The translations under genes and the position numbers were made by a program. 64,000 nucleotides of DNA from Bacteroidales bacterium (GTDB lineage Bacteria; Bacteroidota; Bacteroidia; Bacteroidales; UBA932): the NCBI GenBank assembly GCA_015060205.1, contig SUYY01000003.1:20719-84718 (forward strand), written 5' to 3'. Shown here one piece after another: positions 17,648-26,566 of this stretch; positions within the stretch are counted from its first letter, which is position 1, and the number at the start of each line of letters is the position of its first letter. The notes beneath the pieces are model-generated. The model did no database searches and was not told where the DNA came from. It saw only the letters and a list, made by a program, of their open reading frames with translations.

Positions 17648-18502
17648 CTATCTGTTATCTACCTGGATATTCATGCTGATATCCATTCCTTTGACAGTAT
17701 GTGTAAGGGCGCCTACGCTGATGAAGTCGACTCCGGTCGCTGCCACTTCAAGAAGGCGAGGAATGCTCATGTTGCCTGAAGCCTCGGTCTTTATGCCTTT
17801 GTCAGCGGCCTTTATGATCGAAACCGCTTCAGTCATCCGGGCAGTGTCCATATTGTCAAGCATGATGATGTCAGCGCCTGCTGCGATGGCCTGTCTCACT
17901 TCGTCAAGATTCGTGGTCTCCACCTCGATCTTTATATCTGACGGAATACGTGAACGGACCTGTTCCACAGCCTTGGATATGCCGCCGGCCATCTTGATGT
18001 GGTTGTCCTTGATCATAGCCATGTCGTAAAGCCCCATGCGGTGGTTGGTTCCGCCTCCGTGCTTTACTGCAAGTTTGTCGAGAACTCTGAGACCTGGTGC
18101 GGTCTTTCGGGTGTCCAGAAGTTGTGTCTGTGTTCCGGCAAGTTCCTTCACGTATCTTGCTGTCTCCGTTGCGATGCCGCACATTCTCTGGAATATGTTG
18201 AGGGAAAGACGTTCGCCTCTGAGCAAGGTAGGGTAGGTCGCTTCCACCTTAAGTATCACATCTCCCTTCTTTACGGTATCCCCGTCCTTGAAATATGGCG
18301 TGAACACGACGTCGTCCTGAAAACGGTCATAGACCATCTTCACAATCTCCAGTCCGGATATCACTCCGTCCTGTTTCGCTGTCATGGTTGCTGTCGCATT
18401 CATGGATTCCGGGATGATTGACTCTGTGGTTATGTCTCCGGTGTTGATGTCTTCTTCTATGCCCAGGTCGAGCAGTTTGTTGATAAGGTTTTCGTACTGC
18501 AT
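17648..18502 (-). CDS. nadC: Nicotinate-nucleotide pyrophosphorylase (carboxylating)
   Basis: 'GDITTESIIPE', 'LDTRKTAPGLRVLDKLAVKHGGGTNHRMGLYDMAMIKDNH'. Confidence 0.96.
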   Translation of the reverse strand: MQYENLINKLLDLGIEEDINTGDITTESIIPESMNATATMTAKQDGVISGLEIVKMVYDRFQDDVVFTPYFKDGDTVKKGDVILKVEATYPTLLRGERLSLNIFQRMCGIATETARYVKELAGTQTQLLDTRKTAPGLRVLDKLAVKHGGGTNHRMGLYDMAMIKDNHIKMAGGISKAVEQVRSRIPSDIKIEVETTNLDEVRQAIAAGADIIMLDNMDTARMTEAVSIIKAADKGIKTEASGNMSIPRLLEVAATGVDFISVGALTHTVKGMDISMNIQVDNR

Positions 18503-18522
18503 ATCTGTTTTTTATTGATTTC

Positions 18523-20133
18523 TTAGAACTTGAAATATCCTGAATTTACAGGTGCGGTGGTAATCTCATGTCCTTTCTGCTGGACAGAGTGGATGGCAAA
18601 CGCCTCATCGGAACAAGGGTAGTCTTCCCTGAAATGTCCGCCACGACTTTCTTTTCTCATAAGAGCAGGCTTCATGATCAGGCCTGCGACACAGACAAGT
18701 CTTCTCGAGGACTCGATGTAGTATTCGTGAGTGTCCTGGGCAAGTTCATCCAATGTGGCCTGAATGTCTTCGAGCATGCCAAGACCTTCAGTGAGAGTCT
18801 TCTCACTTCTTATTATACCTGCATACCGGTTCATTATCTCTGCCACTTTCCTTCTTGTCTCCGTATATACCGCGGCGTTGTCAGGATCTTTGGTAAAGAT
18901 ATGCTCAAATTCAGGGACTGTCTCCACCTTACCGACTCTTACACTGTCTTCGACTGCGCGGTTTGCAAACACGAGACATTCTATGAGTGAGTTTGATGCG
19001 AGTCTGTTCGCACCCATTATGCCGGTTGCAGATACTTCTCCGCAGGTATACAGTCTCTTGATGTCTGTTCTTCCGTTACTGTTCGAAAGCACGCCTCCCA
19101 CCGAATAATGTGCAGCGGGAGCCACCGGTATCTCCTGTGTCAGGTCATACCCGAACTCCTTGCATCTGGCATATATTCCGGGGAAACGCTTTATGATCAT
19201 CTCCTTGTCAAGATGCCTCAGGGAGAGTGTCACGTATGGCATGTCGTCGGAAATCATCTGCTTGAATATTGATCTCGCGACTATATCCCTCGGAGCAAGT
19301 TCCGCCAGTTCGTGTATCGGAACCATGAAACGCTTTCCGGCCTTATTCAGAAGATGGGCCTTCTCTCCTCGGACAGCCTCGCTTATAAGGAACGCCTGAG
19401 GCGAGTCTTTCAGATAAAGTCCTGACGGGTGGAACTGGATGAACTCCATGTCCATGATACGGCATCCGGACCCGTAGGCAATGGCCACTCCGTCGCCTAC
19501 CGTTGTCTGCGGATTTGTCGTGCGGGCGTATATGGCAGAAGTGCCGCCGGAGGTGAGGAATACGTGGTTAGAATACATAAGTATCTCCTCGCCACCTTCC
19601 TTTTCCGTAAGGTCTCTGCTTTCACTCCAGCATCTGATTCCGAAACATTCACCGTCCTTTACCAGAAGGTCGAGAAGAAGGGTGTTTTCAAATATCTCTA
19701 TATTTTCCTGCTCCAGAACCTTCGATATGGTGAACTCTGTGACCCATTTTCCTGTAGCATCACCTCCGGCGTGGAGTATCCTTCTTTTGTGATGACCTCC
19801 TTCCAGTCCCAAGGACAGGACTCCGTTTCTGGAATCGAACTTCATTCCTTCCGCAATGATTTCCTCTATCCTCTCCGGACCTTCGTTGACCAGGATGTCC
19901 ACGGATTCCTCCTCACACAGACCTCTTCCCGCAATCAGTGTATCGTCTTTGTGGATTTCAGGGGCATCGTCTTCCGATGTGACTGCCGCGATGCCTCCCT
20001 GCGCATTGAATGAATTGCTCTCTCTTACAAGGGCCTTGGTTATTACTGCAACCCTGCCTACAGATGAAGCCTTCCATGCGGCGTAAAGACCGGCAAGTCC
20101 GCTGCCTACGATAATGTAATCAAACTTACGCAT
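18523..20133 (-). CDS. nadB: L-aspartate oxidase
   Basis: 'IIVGSGLAGLYAAWKAS', 'NAQGGIAAV', 'EFIQFHPSGLY', 'APAAHYSVGGV', 'MGANRLASNSLIECLVFANRA'. Confidence 0.96.
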   Translation of the reverse strand: MRKFDYIIVGSGLAGLYAAWKASSVGRVAVITKALVRESNSFNAQGGIAAVTSEDDAPEIHKDDTLIAGRGLCEEESVDILVNEGPERIEEIIAEGMKFDSRNGVLSLGLEGGHHKRRILHAGGDATGKWVTEFTISKVLEQENIEIFENTLLLDLLVKDGECFGIRCWSESRDLTEKEGGEEILMYSNHVFLTSGGTSAIYARTTNPQTTVGDGVAIAYGSGCRIMDMEFIQFHPSGLYLKDSPQAFLISEAVRGEKAHLLNKAGKRFMVPIHELAELAPRDIVARSIFKQMISDDMPYVTLSLRHLDKEMIIKRFPGIYARCKEFGYDLTQEIPVAPAAHYSVGGVLSNSNGRTDIKRLYTCGEVSATGIMGANRLASNSLIECLVFANRAVEDSVRVGKVETVPEFEHIFTKDPDNAAVYTETRRKVAEIMNRYAGIIRSEKTLTEGLGMLEDIQATLDELAQDTHEYYIESSRRLVCVAGLIMKPALMRKESRGGHFREDYPCSDEAFAIHSVQQKGHEITTAPVNSGYFKF

Positions 20134-20249
20134 CGTTGTATATATGATAAATCATACAAAGTTATAAAAATCTTTTGTTTAATGTTCCGCCGGCAGTCAA
20201 ATTTGCACGATAAATGTAAATGTTCCTTCCAGTTAGTTATTGTAGTGAT

Positions 20250-22625
20250 ATGGAACGGATAATTTTATCATTTGCCGTGATTCTGACCTTTACACTTTCA
20301 GATGCCGCCCCAGTCGTGGACGGCTATACCGTCAGAGGAAAGGTGTTGGACAAGGTGACGAGGGAGGGTATACCATATGCAGCGGTTCTGATTGTGGGTG
20401 TGGAAGGATCCGGAGTTGCGACAGATTCGACAGGGGTCTTTGTCATTGAGAATGTGGCTCCGGGAATCAGTCAGTTCTCCGCCGTGCAACTCGGCTATAG
20501 AACTGTTGTGACTCCGGAATATAGGATAACACCTTATACGCCGTTCATAGAGATAGAGATGGATCAGGATGTGACGGAACTTGCTCACTCAAGCGTCAGA
20601 CCTTCTCCTTTCCTCAGAAGCGTAGAAAGTCCCGTAAGCGCCAGGATAATCAGTGTCGGTGATATCGAGAAGATTCCCGGTGCCAACAAGGACGTAGCGA
20701 GAATAGTGAGGTCATATCCCGGAGTCTCATATTCCCCGATAGGCTATAGAAACGACCTGATAGTCCGAGGCGGCGGTCCGTCGGAAAATGCCTTCTATCT
20801 GGATGGAATAGAGATTCCCAATATAAATCATTTTGCCACCCAAGGTGCTTCAGGAGGGCCTGTCAGCATACTTAATTCGGACCTTATAAGGGAAATCAGT
20901 TTCTATACAGGTTCTTTCCCGGCGAACCGCGGAGGTGCATTGAGTTCGGTCATGGATATATCCCTTAAAGACGGCAACAAGGATAAACAGGCCTTCAAGG
21001 CTACAATAGGAGCATCAGAGGCCGGGGTGAGCGCAAGCGGTCATATCGGTCGCAGGACGACTTACATCGCATCTGTGCGTCAGTCTTATCTTCAACTCCT
21101 TTTCAAACTCCTTGGCCTGCCTCTGCTTCCCAATTATATAGACGGACAGGTGAAGTTCAAGACAACTTTCGACAACAGGGATGAATTGAGTTTCATTGCA
21201 CTTGCAGGATTCGACAACATGAAACTCAATCTTGAAACCGATGACAAGGCGGATGAATACCTTCTCAGTTACCTCCCGGTATTGAAACAGGAGACCTTCA
21301 CCGTAGGAGGTTCTTACCGACATTTCGGCGACGGTCATACCCAGACATATTCATTGAGTTACAGTTATCTGAACAACCGCAGCAGAAAATATCTCGGAAA
21401 TGATGAAAGTGACCCATCAAACCTTATCTCAAAAGGAAGCGGATTGGAGGGGAAGTTTCAGGCAAGATTCGAAAACAGGTCATACTATGGACCTTGGACT
21501 GTACGTGAAGGCGGCGAACTGGGATACAGACATTTCGAAAGTGATGTTTTCAGAAGGACAGATGACGCCAGGGATATACGATATGACTCCGCTCTGGGTT
21601 TTCTGTCATGGGGGCTCTTCACATCTGCAGATTATAAGTCTCCCTCTGGGAAAGTCAATACCTCGTTCGGATTGCGTATGGATGGAAGTTCCTTCTCAGG
21701 CAGGACTGCAGCAGTGTGGAAGCAGATTTCACCTCGCGCGTCAGTGTCATATATGCCATGGAAGGACTGGTCTTTCAATGCAAGTACAGGACTGTACCAT
21801 CAGTTGCCTCCGATGACGGCGTTGAGTTACAGGGAAGACGGCACTCTGGCGAACAGGTCTCTGGATTACATGAGGGTTTTCTCCAGTGCCTCAGGGGTAG
21901 ACTGGAAACTGCGCGACCGGCTTTACATCGGACTTGAGGCTTTCTGTAAATATTTCTTCGATATTCCGGTTTCTGTAGCGACCGGTGTGCCTCTTACATG
22001 CATCGGAGCGGATTACGGCAGTATCGGAGAAGAACTTCTGAAATCGGAAGCGACGGGACTCTCATACGGAACAGAACTTCTTGTGAAATGGCTTATACCG
22101 GACAAGGTGAGTCTGGTGGGTTCGGCAACCCTTTACTGGAGCAGGTTCAAAAGCGATTCACAGGCGTCCTATATCCCTTCTTCATGGGACAACAGGTTCA
22201 TAATCAATCTCAGTGCCGTCTATGACCTGCCGAAATACTGGAGTATCGGAGCAAAGATAAGTGCGATAGGCGGTGCTCCATATACGCCTTATGACCTGGA
22301 GAGTTCATCCCTGAAGACGGTGTGGGATGCCACCGGACGGCCCGTATATGATTTTGACAGATATAACAGTGCCCGTCTGGATCCGTATTATCAGATTGAT
22401 CTTCGTGTCGACAAGAACTTTTATTTCAAGAAATGGACATTGGGACTGTATGTCGACCTTCAGAATGTGACATTCAGCAAGATACGTCAGCCTGATGCTT
22501 ATCTGAGTACCGGGGAAGTGGTCAATCCCGATGCTTTGCTTCCGGAGCAGAAATATGAACTGGAATTGCTGGAACTGTATAGCGGAACAATTGTCCCGGC
22601 AATCGGCGTGACAGTGGATTTTTAA
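20250..22625 (+). CDS. TonB-dependent receptor with N-terminal carboxypeptidase-regulatory-like domain
   Basis: Signal peptide, 'VRGKVLDKVTREGIPYAAVLIVG', plug domain 'RSYPGVSYSPIGYRNDLIVRGGGPSENAFYLDGIEIPNINHF', C-terminal beta-barrel. Confidence 0.92.
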   Translation: MERIILSFAVILTFTLSDAAPVVDGYTVRGKVLDKVTREGIPYAAVLIVGVEGSGVATDSTGVFVIENVAPGISQFSAVQLGYRTVVTPEYRITPYTPFIEIEMDQDVTELAHSSVRPSPFLRSVESPVSARIISVGDIEKIPGANKDVARIVRSYPGVSYSPIGYRNDLIVRGGGPSENAFYLDGIEIPNINHFATQGASGGPVSILNSDLIREISFYTGSFPANRGGALSSVMDISLKDGNKDKQAFKATIGASEAGVSASGHIGRRTTYIASVRQSYLQLLFKLLGLPLLPNYIDGQVKFKTTFDNRDELSFIALAGFDNMKLNLETDDKADEYLLSYLPVLKQETFTVGGSYRHFGDGHTQTYSLSYSYLNNRSRKYLGNDESDPSNLISKGSGLEGKFQARFENRSYYGPWTVREGGELGYRHFESDVFRRTDDARDIRYDSALGFLSWGLFTSADYKSPSGKVNTSFGLRMDGSSFSGRTAAVWKQISPRASVSYMPWKDWSFNASTGLYHQLPPMTALSYREDGTLANRSLDYMRVFSSASGVDWKLRDRLYIGLEAFCKYFFDIPVSVATGVPLTCIGADYGSIGEELLKSEATGLSYGTELLVKWLIPDKVSLVGSATLYWSRFKSDSQASYIPSSWDNRFIINLSAVYDLPKYWSIGAKISAIGGAPYTPYDLESSSLKTVWDATGRPVYDFDRYNSARLDPYYQIDLRVDKNFYFKKWTLGLYVDLQNVTFSKIRQPDAYLSTGEVVNPDALLPEQKYELELLELYSGTIVPAIGVTVDF

Positions 22626-22672
22626 TGTGAAAGGATGATTTGTCGAAATTTTGCATTAATTTTACCGTCATT

Positions 22673-23131
22673 ATGAAGAAGATCATATTGACTGTAATTT
22701 CGGCACTTTCAGCACTCACGCTCTTTGCAGGAACTCCTGCAGAGGATGTGGTCGAGAAGTATAAGGAAATGAAAGGCGCGAGGAATCTGGTGGCAAAAGG
22801 GGTCCTGATAAAGATGGCAAGACCTCTTATGAAGGACTATCAGATCGCTCCTTTGGCGCATAAGGTGGAGGAATTGTCTGTCCTGCGTATAGACAAGGCC
22901 GATCCTGAAATCAAAGAGCAGTTTCTGAAGGATCTGCAGGCTGCATTGAGCCAGTATATGTTCGGCGGACAGTCCGTCACACGCAATGGAGTGGTCGATG
23001 CATATGTCCACCTTGCAAAGCCGGATGTTGCAGACGAACTTATAGTGTATAATCCTAAGATATTCGCATTGTATAGTGTCTCAGGCACATTTACGGCTGA
23101 GGAATTGACAAAAATTCAGAAAAAGCCATAA
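22673..23131 (+). CDS. Secreted DUF4252-like protein
   Basis: Signal peptide; 'GARNLVAKGVLIKMARPLMKDYQIAPLAHKVEELSVLRID' resembles DUF4252-type periplasmic proteins. Confidence 0.5.
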   Translation: MKKIILTVISALSALTLFAGTPAEDVVEKYKEMKGARNLVAKGVLIKMARPLMKDYQIAPLAHKVEELSVLRIDKADPEIKEQFLKDLQAALSQYMFGGQSVTRNGVVDAYVHLAKPDVADELIVYNPKIFALYSVSGTFTAEELTKIQKKP

Positions 23132-23157
23132 AAGTTTCCTTTAACGGAAGTATTTTC

Positions 23158-23165
23158 TAACTTTG
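23158..23165 (+). promoter_or_regulatory. -7 promoter element of nhaA
   Basis: TAACTTTG within TAACTTTGCGCCCGTT. Confidence 0.6.
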
Positions 23166-23191
23166 CGCCCGTTTTTCTAAAAATCAGGAAT

Positions 23192-24538
23192 ATGGGAACA
23201 AATAATTACAGTTTCTTGAGCAAGTTCAGACGCCATGTGTCTTCAAGTATGGTGCTGATCTTCTTTACGGTTCTGGCTCTGATATGTGCCAATATCCCGG
23301 GTGTCAAGGATTGGTATTTTTCTCTTTGGCAGCATCCGGTAAGCCTTTCAATAGGCGGATTCAATTTCTTCAGCCACAATGGTCACCCGATGTCACTTGG
23401 ACAGGTGATCAATGACTTCCTGATGGCGATATTCTTCCTTTCGGTAGGACTTGAGATCAAAAGGGAGATAAGGGTGGGTGAACTCTCATCCCTTGACAAG
23501 GCCCTTCTGCCGATAATAGGAGCATGCGGAGGTATGATACTCCCTGTTATCGTCTTCTATCTGATATGCCCTTCAGATGCTTTGATGCAGAGAGGTCTTG
23601 CCATACCGATGGCAACGGATATCGCTTTTTCCCTCGGAGTACTGTCTGTATTCAAGTCGAGAGTGCCGGTCGGACTCAAGATATTCCTGGCAGCACTCGC
23701 TGTGGCCGATGACCTTGGCGGAATCATAGTCATCGCCCTTTTCTATTCATCAGACATCAATATGCTTTTCCTTGGCCTGTCTGCTCTTTGTGTGGTCGTA
23801 ATGGTACTCGGAAACATATTCAAGATACGTACTAAATCATTCTATGTGACAGTTGGCCTTGTACTGTGGTATATGATGCTCAATTCGGGAATTCACGCCA
23901 CCATAGCAGGAGTCATTGTGGCATTCTGTGTACCTGCTACATTGAAGAAGGGTACAGGTGTCTATCTCGAGAGAATCAGACACAATGTCAACAAGTTTCC
24001 TGTCATTGATGTGGATGAACAGCACAATACTATCGTTCTTACCAACGAGCAGGTGCATACTCTCAAGAGTATTGAATCCGCAGCCGACAAGATGATCAGT
24101 CCGCTTCAGGACCTTGAGGATAATCTGCATTTCCTGATCAATTATCTCGTGATTCCTCTGTTTGCCTTTGCAAATGCCGGAATCGACCTTACACAGATGA
24201 GTCTGGGAAGCCTCTTCTCCGGAGTCGGACTTGCCGTGATGCTGGGTCTTGTGATCGGAAAATTCCTCGGTGTGCTTTCATTCTCTTGGATCGCAGTGCG
24301 TCTGAAGGTAGTGAAATTGCCGGCCAACACCACATGGAAGGCTTTTGCAAGCGTATGCGTGGTCTGCGGTATCGGTTTTACGGTATCCATGTTCATCGCT
24401 GACCTTTCATATTCCGGTCTTGGAGCAGAGGGCGCTTCGCTTCTGAGTCAGGCTAAACTTGGAGTTCTTTGCGGTTCTGTGATATCTGCGGTTCTGGGCT
24501 GTATCCTTCTCAACAAGACATTGCCGAAAGAGTGCTGA
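23192..24538 (+). CDS. nhaA: Na+/H+ antiporter NhaA
   Basis: 'FFLSVGLEIKREIRVGEL', 'MATDIAFSLGVLS', 'ALAVADDLGGIIVIALFY', 'NAGIDL'. Confidence 0.96.
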   Translation: MGTNNYSFLSKFRRHVSSSMVLIFFTVLALICANIPGVKDWYFSLWQHPVSLSIGGFNFFSHNGHPMSLGQVINDFLMAIFFLSVGLEIKREIRVGELSSLDKALLPIIGACGGMILPVIVFYLICPSDALMQRGLAIPMATDIAFSLGVLSVFKSRVPVGLKIFLAALAVADDLGGIIVIALFYSSDINMLFLGLSALCVVVMVLGNIFKIRTKSFYVTVGLVLWYMMLNSGIHATIAGVIVAFCVPATLKKGTGVYLERIRHNVNKFPVIDVDEQHNTIVLTNEQVHTLKSIESAADKMISPLQDLEDNLHFLINYLVIPLFAFANAGIDLTQMSLGSLFSGVGLAVMLGLVIGKFLGVLSFSWIAVRLKVVKLPANTTWKAFASVCVVCGIGFTVSMFIADLSYSGLGAEGASLLSQAKLGVLCGSVISAVLGCILLNKTLPKEC

Positions 24539-25209
24539 TCTCGCCGATAGCATATATCCGTACTGAATTTCCGGAAAAATTCGGTGTTCCGCGTCAGAGT
24601 GGGCTTGCGCCTGATCTGCGCGGAACAGTCGTATTCGAACCGGAGTACCGTTCTGCAGATGCTCTGAGAGGACTTGATGGCTTTTCCCATATATGGCTCA
24701 TATGGGAGTTCTCGGCCAACAGGAACAATGGAGACTGGCAGCCTACCGTCCGTCCTCCACGTCTGGGTGGAAATGAAAGGATGGGTGTGTTTGCAACCCG
24801 TTCTCCATTCAGACCCAACCCGCTCGGACTTTCTTGCGTTGAAGTGGATAAGGTGGAGTATGACACTCCGGATGGACCTGTGATACATGTCAGAGGGGCG
24901 GATCTGATGGATATGACTCCTATATATGATATAAAGCCTTATATACGTTATGCGGATTCTCATCCCGAGGCAGTCTGTGGATATGTCGATACGCTCGATG
25001 AAAGAACTCTTACGGTGGTGATTCCCGAAGGGATTGCATCATCGGTGAAGGATAAGTCTGTTCTGGACGCCCTTGTCCAGACTCTCAGTCTTGACCCGCG
25101 CCCTTCATACCATGATGACCCGGACAGGGTATACGGGCTATCTTATGCCGGAATGAATGTAAGATTTAAGGTTTTTTTAAGAAAACTTACTGTGATAGGG
25201 ATAGATTAA
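24532..25209 (+). CDS. trmO: tRNA (N6-threonylcarbamoyladenosine37-N6)-methyltransferase TrmO/TsaA family
   Basis: 'PIAYIRTEFPEKFGVPRQSGLAP', 'IWEFSANR', 'RPPRLGGNERMGVFATRSPFRPNPLGLS'. Proposed GTG start overlaps the nhaA stop. Confidence 0.85.
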   Translation: MLISPIAYIRTEFPEKFGVPRQSGLAPDLRGTVVFEPEYRSADALRGLDGFSHIWLIWEFSANRNNGDWQPTVRPPRLGGNERMGVFATRSPFRPNPLGLSCVEVDKVEYDTPDGPVIHVRGADLMDMTPIYDIKPYIRYADSHPEAVCGYVDTLDERTLTVVIPEGIASSVKDKSVLDALVQTLSLDPRPSYHDDPDRVYGLSYAGMNVRFKVFLRKLTVIGID

Positions 25210-25214
25210 TTGCT

Positions 25215-25222
25215 TAACTTTG
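25215..25222 (+). promoter_or_regulatory. -7 promoter element of the FNT-like transporter
   Basis: TAACTTTG within TAACTTTGCGCCCGTT. Confidence 0.55.
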
Positions 25223-25242
25223 CGCCCGTTAATCAGAATCCT

Positions 25243-25863
25243 ATGATAAGACTTATCAGATCATCAATATTGGCAGGAATAGCGATTGCATGCGGAGGTT
25301 TCGGATTTCTTGCTTCCGGCATTCAGGCGGAGTCGTTCGGACCTCTTTTCGGCTCGATCCTTTTCTCATTCGGACTTATGACTGTGGTGGCCTATAAACT
25401 GGCACTTTACACGGGTACGGCGGGATTTATCAAGAAGAATGAGGTTGGAAGGCTCTTTGTCATTCTGGGCGGTAACATCATCGGATGTTTCCTTGTGGGA
25501 CTGGTGTCAAGGGTCTCGCCGCTTGATATTCAGACTGCGGCAGAAAATCTTCTGCGTCTCAGATTGGAGAGGGGACCGCTCAGATGCGGACTTCTCGGAA
25601 TACCATGCGGATTCATGATGACCACGGCAGTGACATTTGCCCGTCAGAAGCATTATATTCCGCTTCTGCTCGCAGTGCCGCTCTTCATAGTCTGCGGTTT
25701 TACCCACTGTGTCGCTGACGCATTCTATTACAGTTGTGTCCCGTTCGCCTTCATCAAGGCAAATTTCCTGTCGGTCCTGCTTGTCTATGTGAGCATCGTA
25801 CTCGGCAACCTCATCGGCTGCAATCTTTACCGCATAATCATCCCCGCATCCCAGCGGGACTAA
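25243..25863 (+). CDS. Formate/nitrite transporter (FNT) family protein
   Basis: Multi-TM; 'SILAGIAIACGGFGFLAS', 'KLALYTGTAGF', 'GNIIGCFLVG', 'CGFTHCVADAFYY', 'LGNLIGCNLYR' fit the FNT pattern. Confidence 0.75.
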   Translation: MIRLIRSSILAGIAIACGGFGFLASGIQAESFGPLFGSILFSFGLMTVVAYKLALYTGTAGFIKKNEVGRLFVILGGNIIGCFLVGLVSRVSPLDIQTAAENLLRLRLERGPLRCGLLGIPCGFMMTTAVTFARQKHYIPLLLAVPLFIVCGFTHCVADAFYYSCVPFAFIKANFLSVLLVYVSIVLGNLIGCNLYRIIIPASQRD

Positions 25864-25870
25864 GTCAGAT

Positions 25871-26050
25871 AAAAACGAAGTGACAGTCTGCCACCGGCGG
25901 TCCTCCCCACTATCGTGGGTCCCCTCTTTAAGATTCTTTGAATCTTTTCCTCCTTCGCACCTTGGCAATTCAAACAAGTTTGATTGCACTCGGTTTGTCG
26001 TCGGTTTCGGGAGCCAATGCCGCCTTGTGACAGACTGTCACTTCGTTTTT
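25871..26050. repeat. 180-bp palindromic element, 20-bp perfect terminal inverted repeats, with nested small palindromes
   Basis: AAAAACGAAGTGACAGTCTG (25871-25890) and CAGACTGTCACTTCGTTTTT (26031-26050) are exact reverse complements; GGCGG/CCGCC continues the stem; T-run after the right arm. Sits between convergent genes. Confidence 0.75.
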
Positions 26051-26058
26051 TTTGCTGT

Positions 26059-26484
26059 CTATTTTACTCTGAACCAATCCATTGTACGTCCAAGAAGACC
26101 TCTTGCATCAAGTGAGCCGCGAACTTTGAGTACATCTCCGTCCACCTGCATTGAGCAGTTGTAGGTCTTTCCATTGCCCGGATCGTAGATCTTTCCGCCG
26201 GCATATTTGTTTCCGTCCTTCTTCAGTCCGTGGAGCATATTCAGTCCGAGAATCTCTCTTGTGCGGAGTTTAGGATCCGGATTGTTCTCGTCTTTTGCAG
26301 GAGTTCCGTCTGCTTCAGTCGGCTTTTCAAGCCATACGATCTTGCCGTTGTAGACATCTCCGCTCTTGTATACCTCTACGATGGCGGTTCCGTCCTCAAG
26401 TTTCCATTTGCCGATGACATCCTGTGCAAATGCAGCAGCGATTGGCATCATCATGCAGATTGCGCTTAAGATAATTCTTTTCAT
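26059..26484 (-). CDS. DUF2147 domain-containing secreted protein
   Basis: Signal peptide, 'DVIGKWKLEDGTAIVEVYKSGDVYNGKIVWLEKP', 'LNMLHGLKKDGNKYAGGKIYDPGNGKTYNCSM'. Confidence 0.88.
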   Translation of the reverse strand: MKRIILSAICMMMPIAAAFAQDVIGKWKLEDGTAIVEVYKSGDVYNGKIVWLEKPTEADGTPAKDENNPDPKLRTREILGLNMLHGLKKDGNKYAGGKIYDPGNGKTYNCSMQVDGDVLKVRGSLDARGLLGRTMDWFRVK

Positions 26485-26566
26485 TTCTTATAGGTTTTAA
26501 AAGTACGGTCGCAAAGGTAATTAAAAATTCCTTACCTTTGCACGCTCCACGAAAGCCTTTCAACTG

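Noticed and set aside
19429-20013. 194-aa plus-strand ORF (and neighbouring ORFs) opposite nadB
   Set aside because: Shadow of nadB; no protein-family features.
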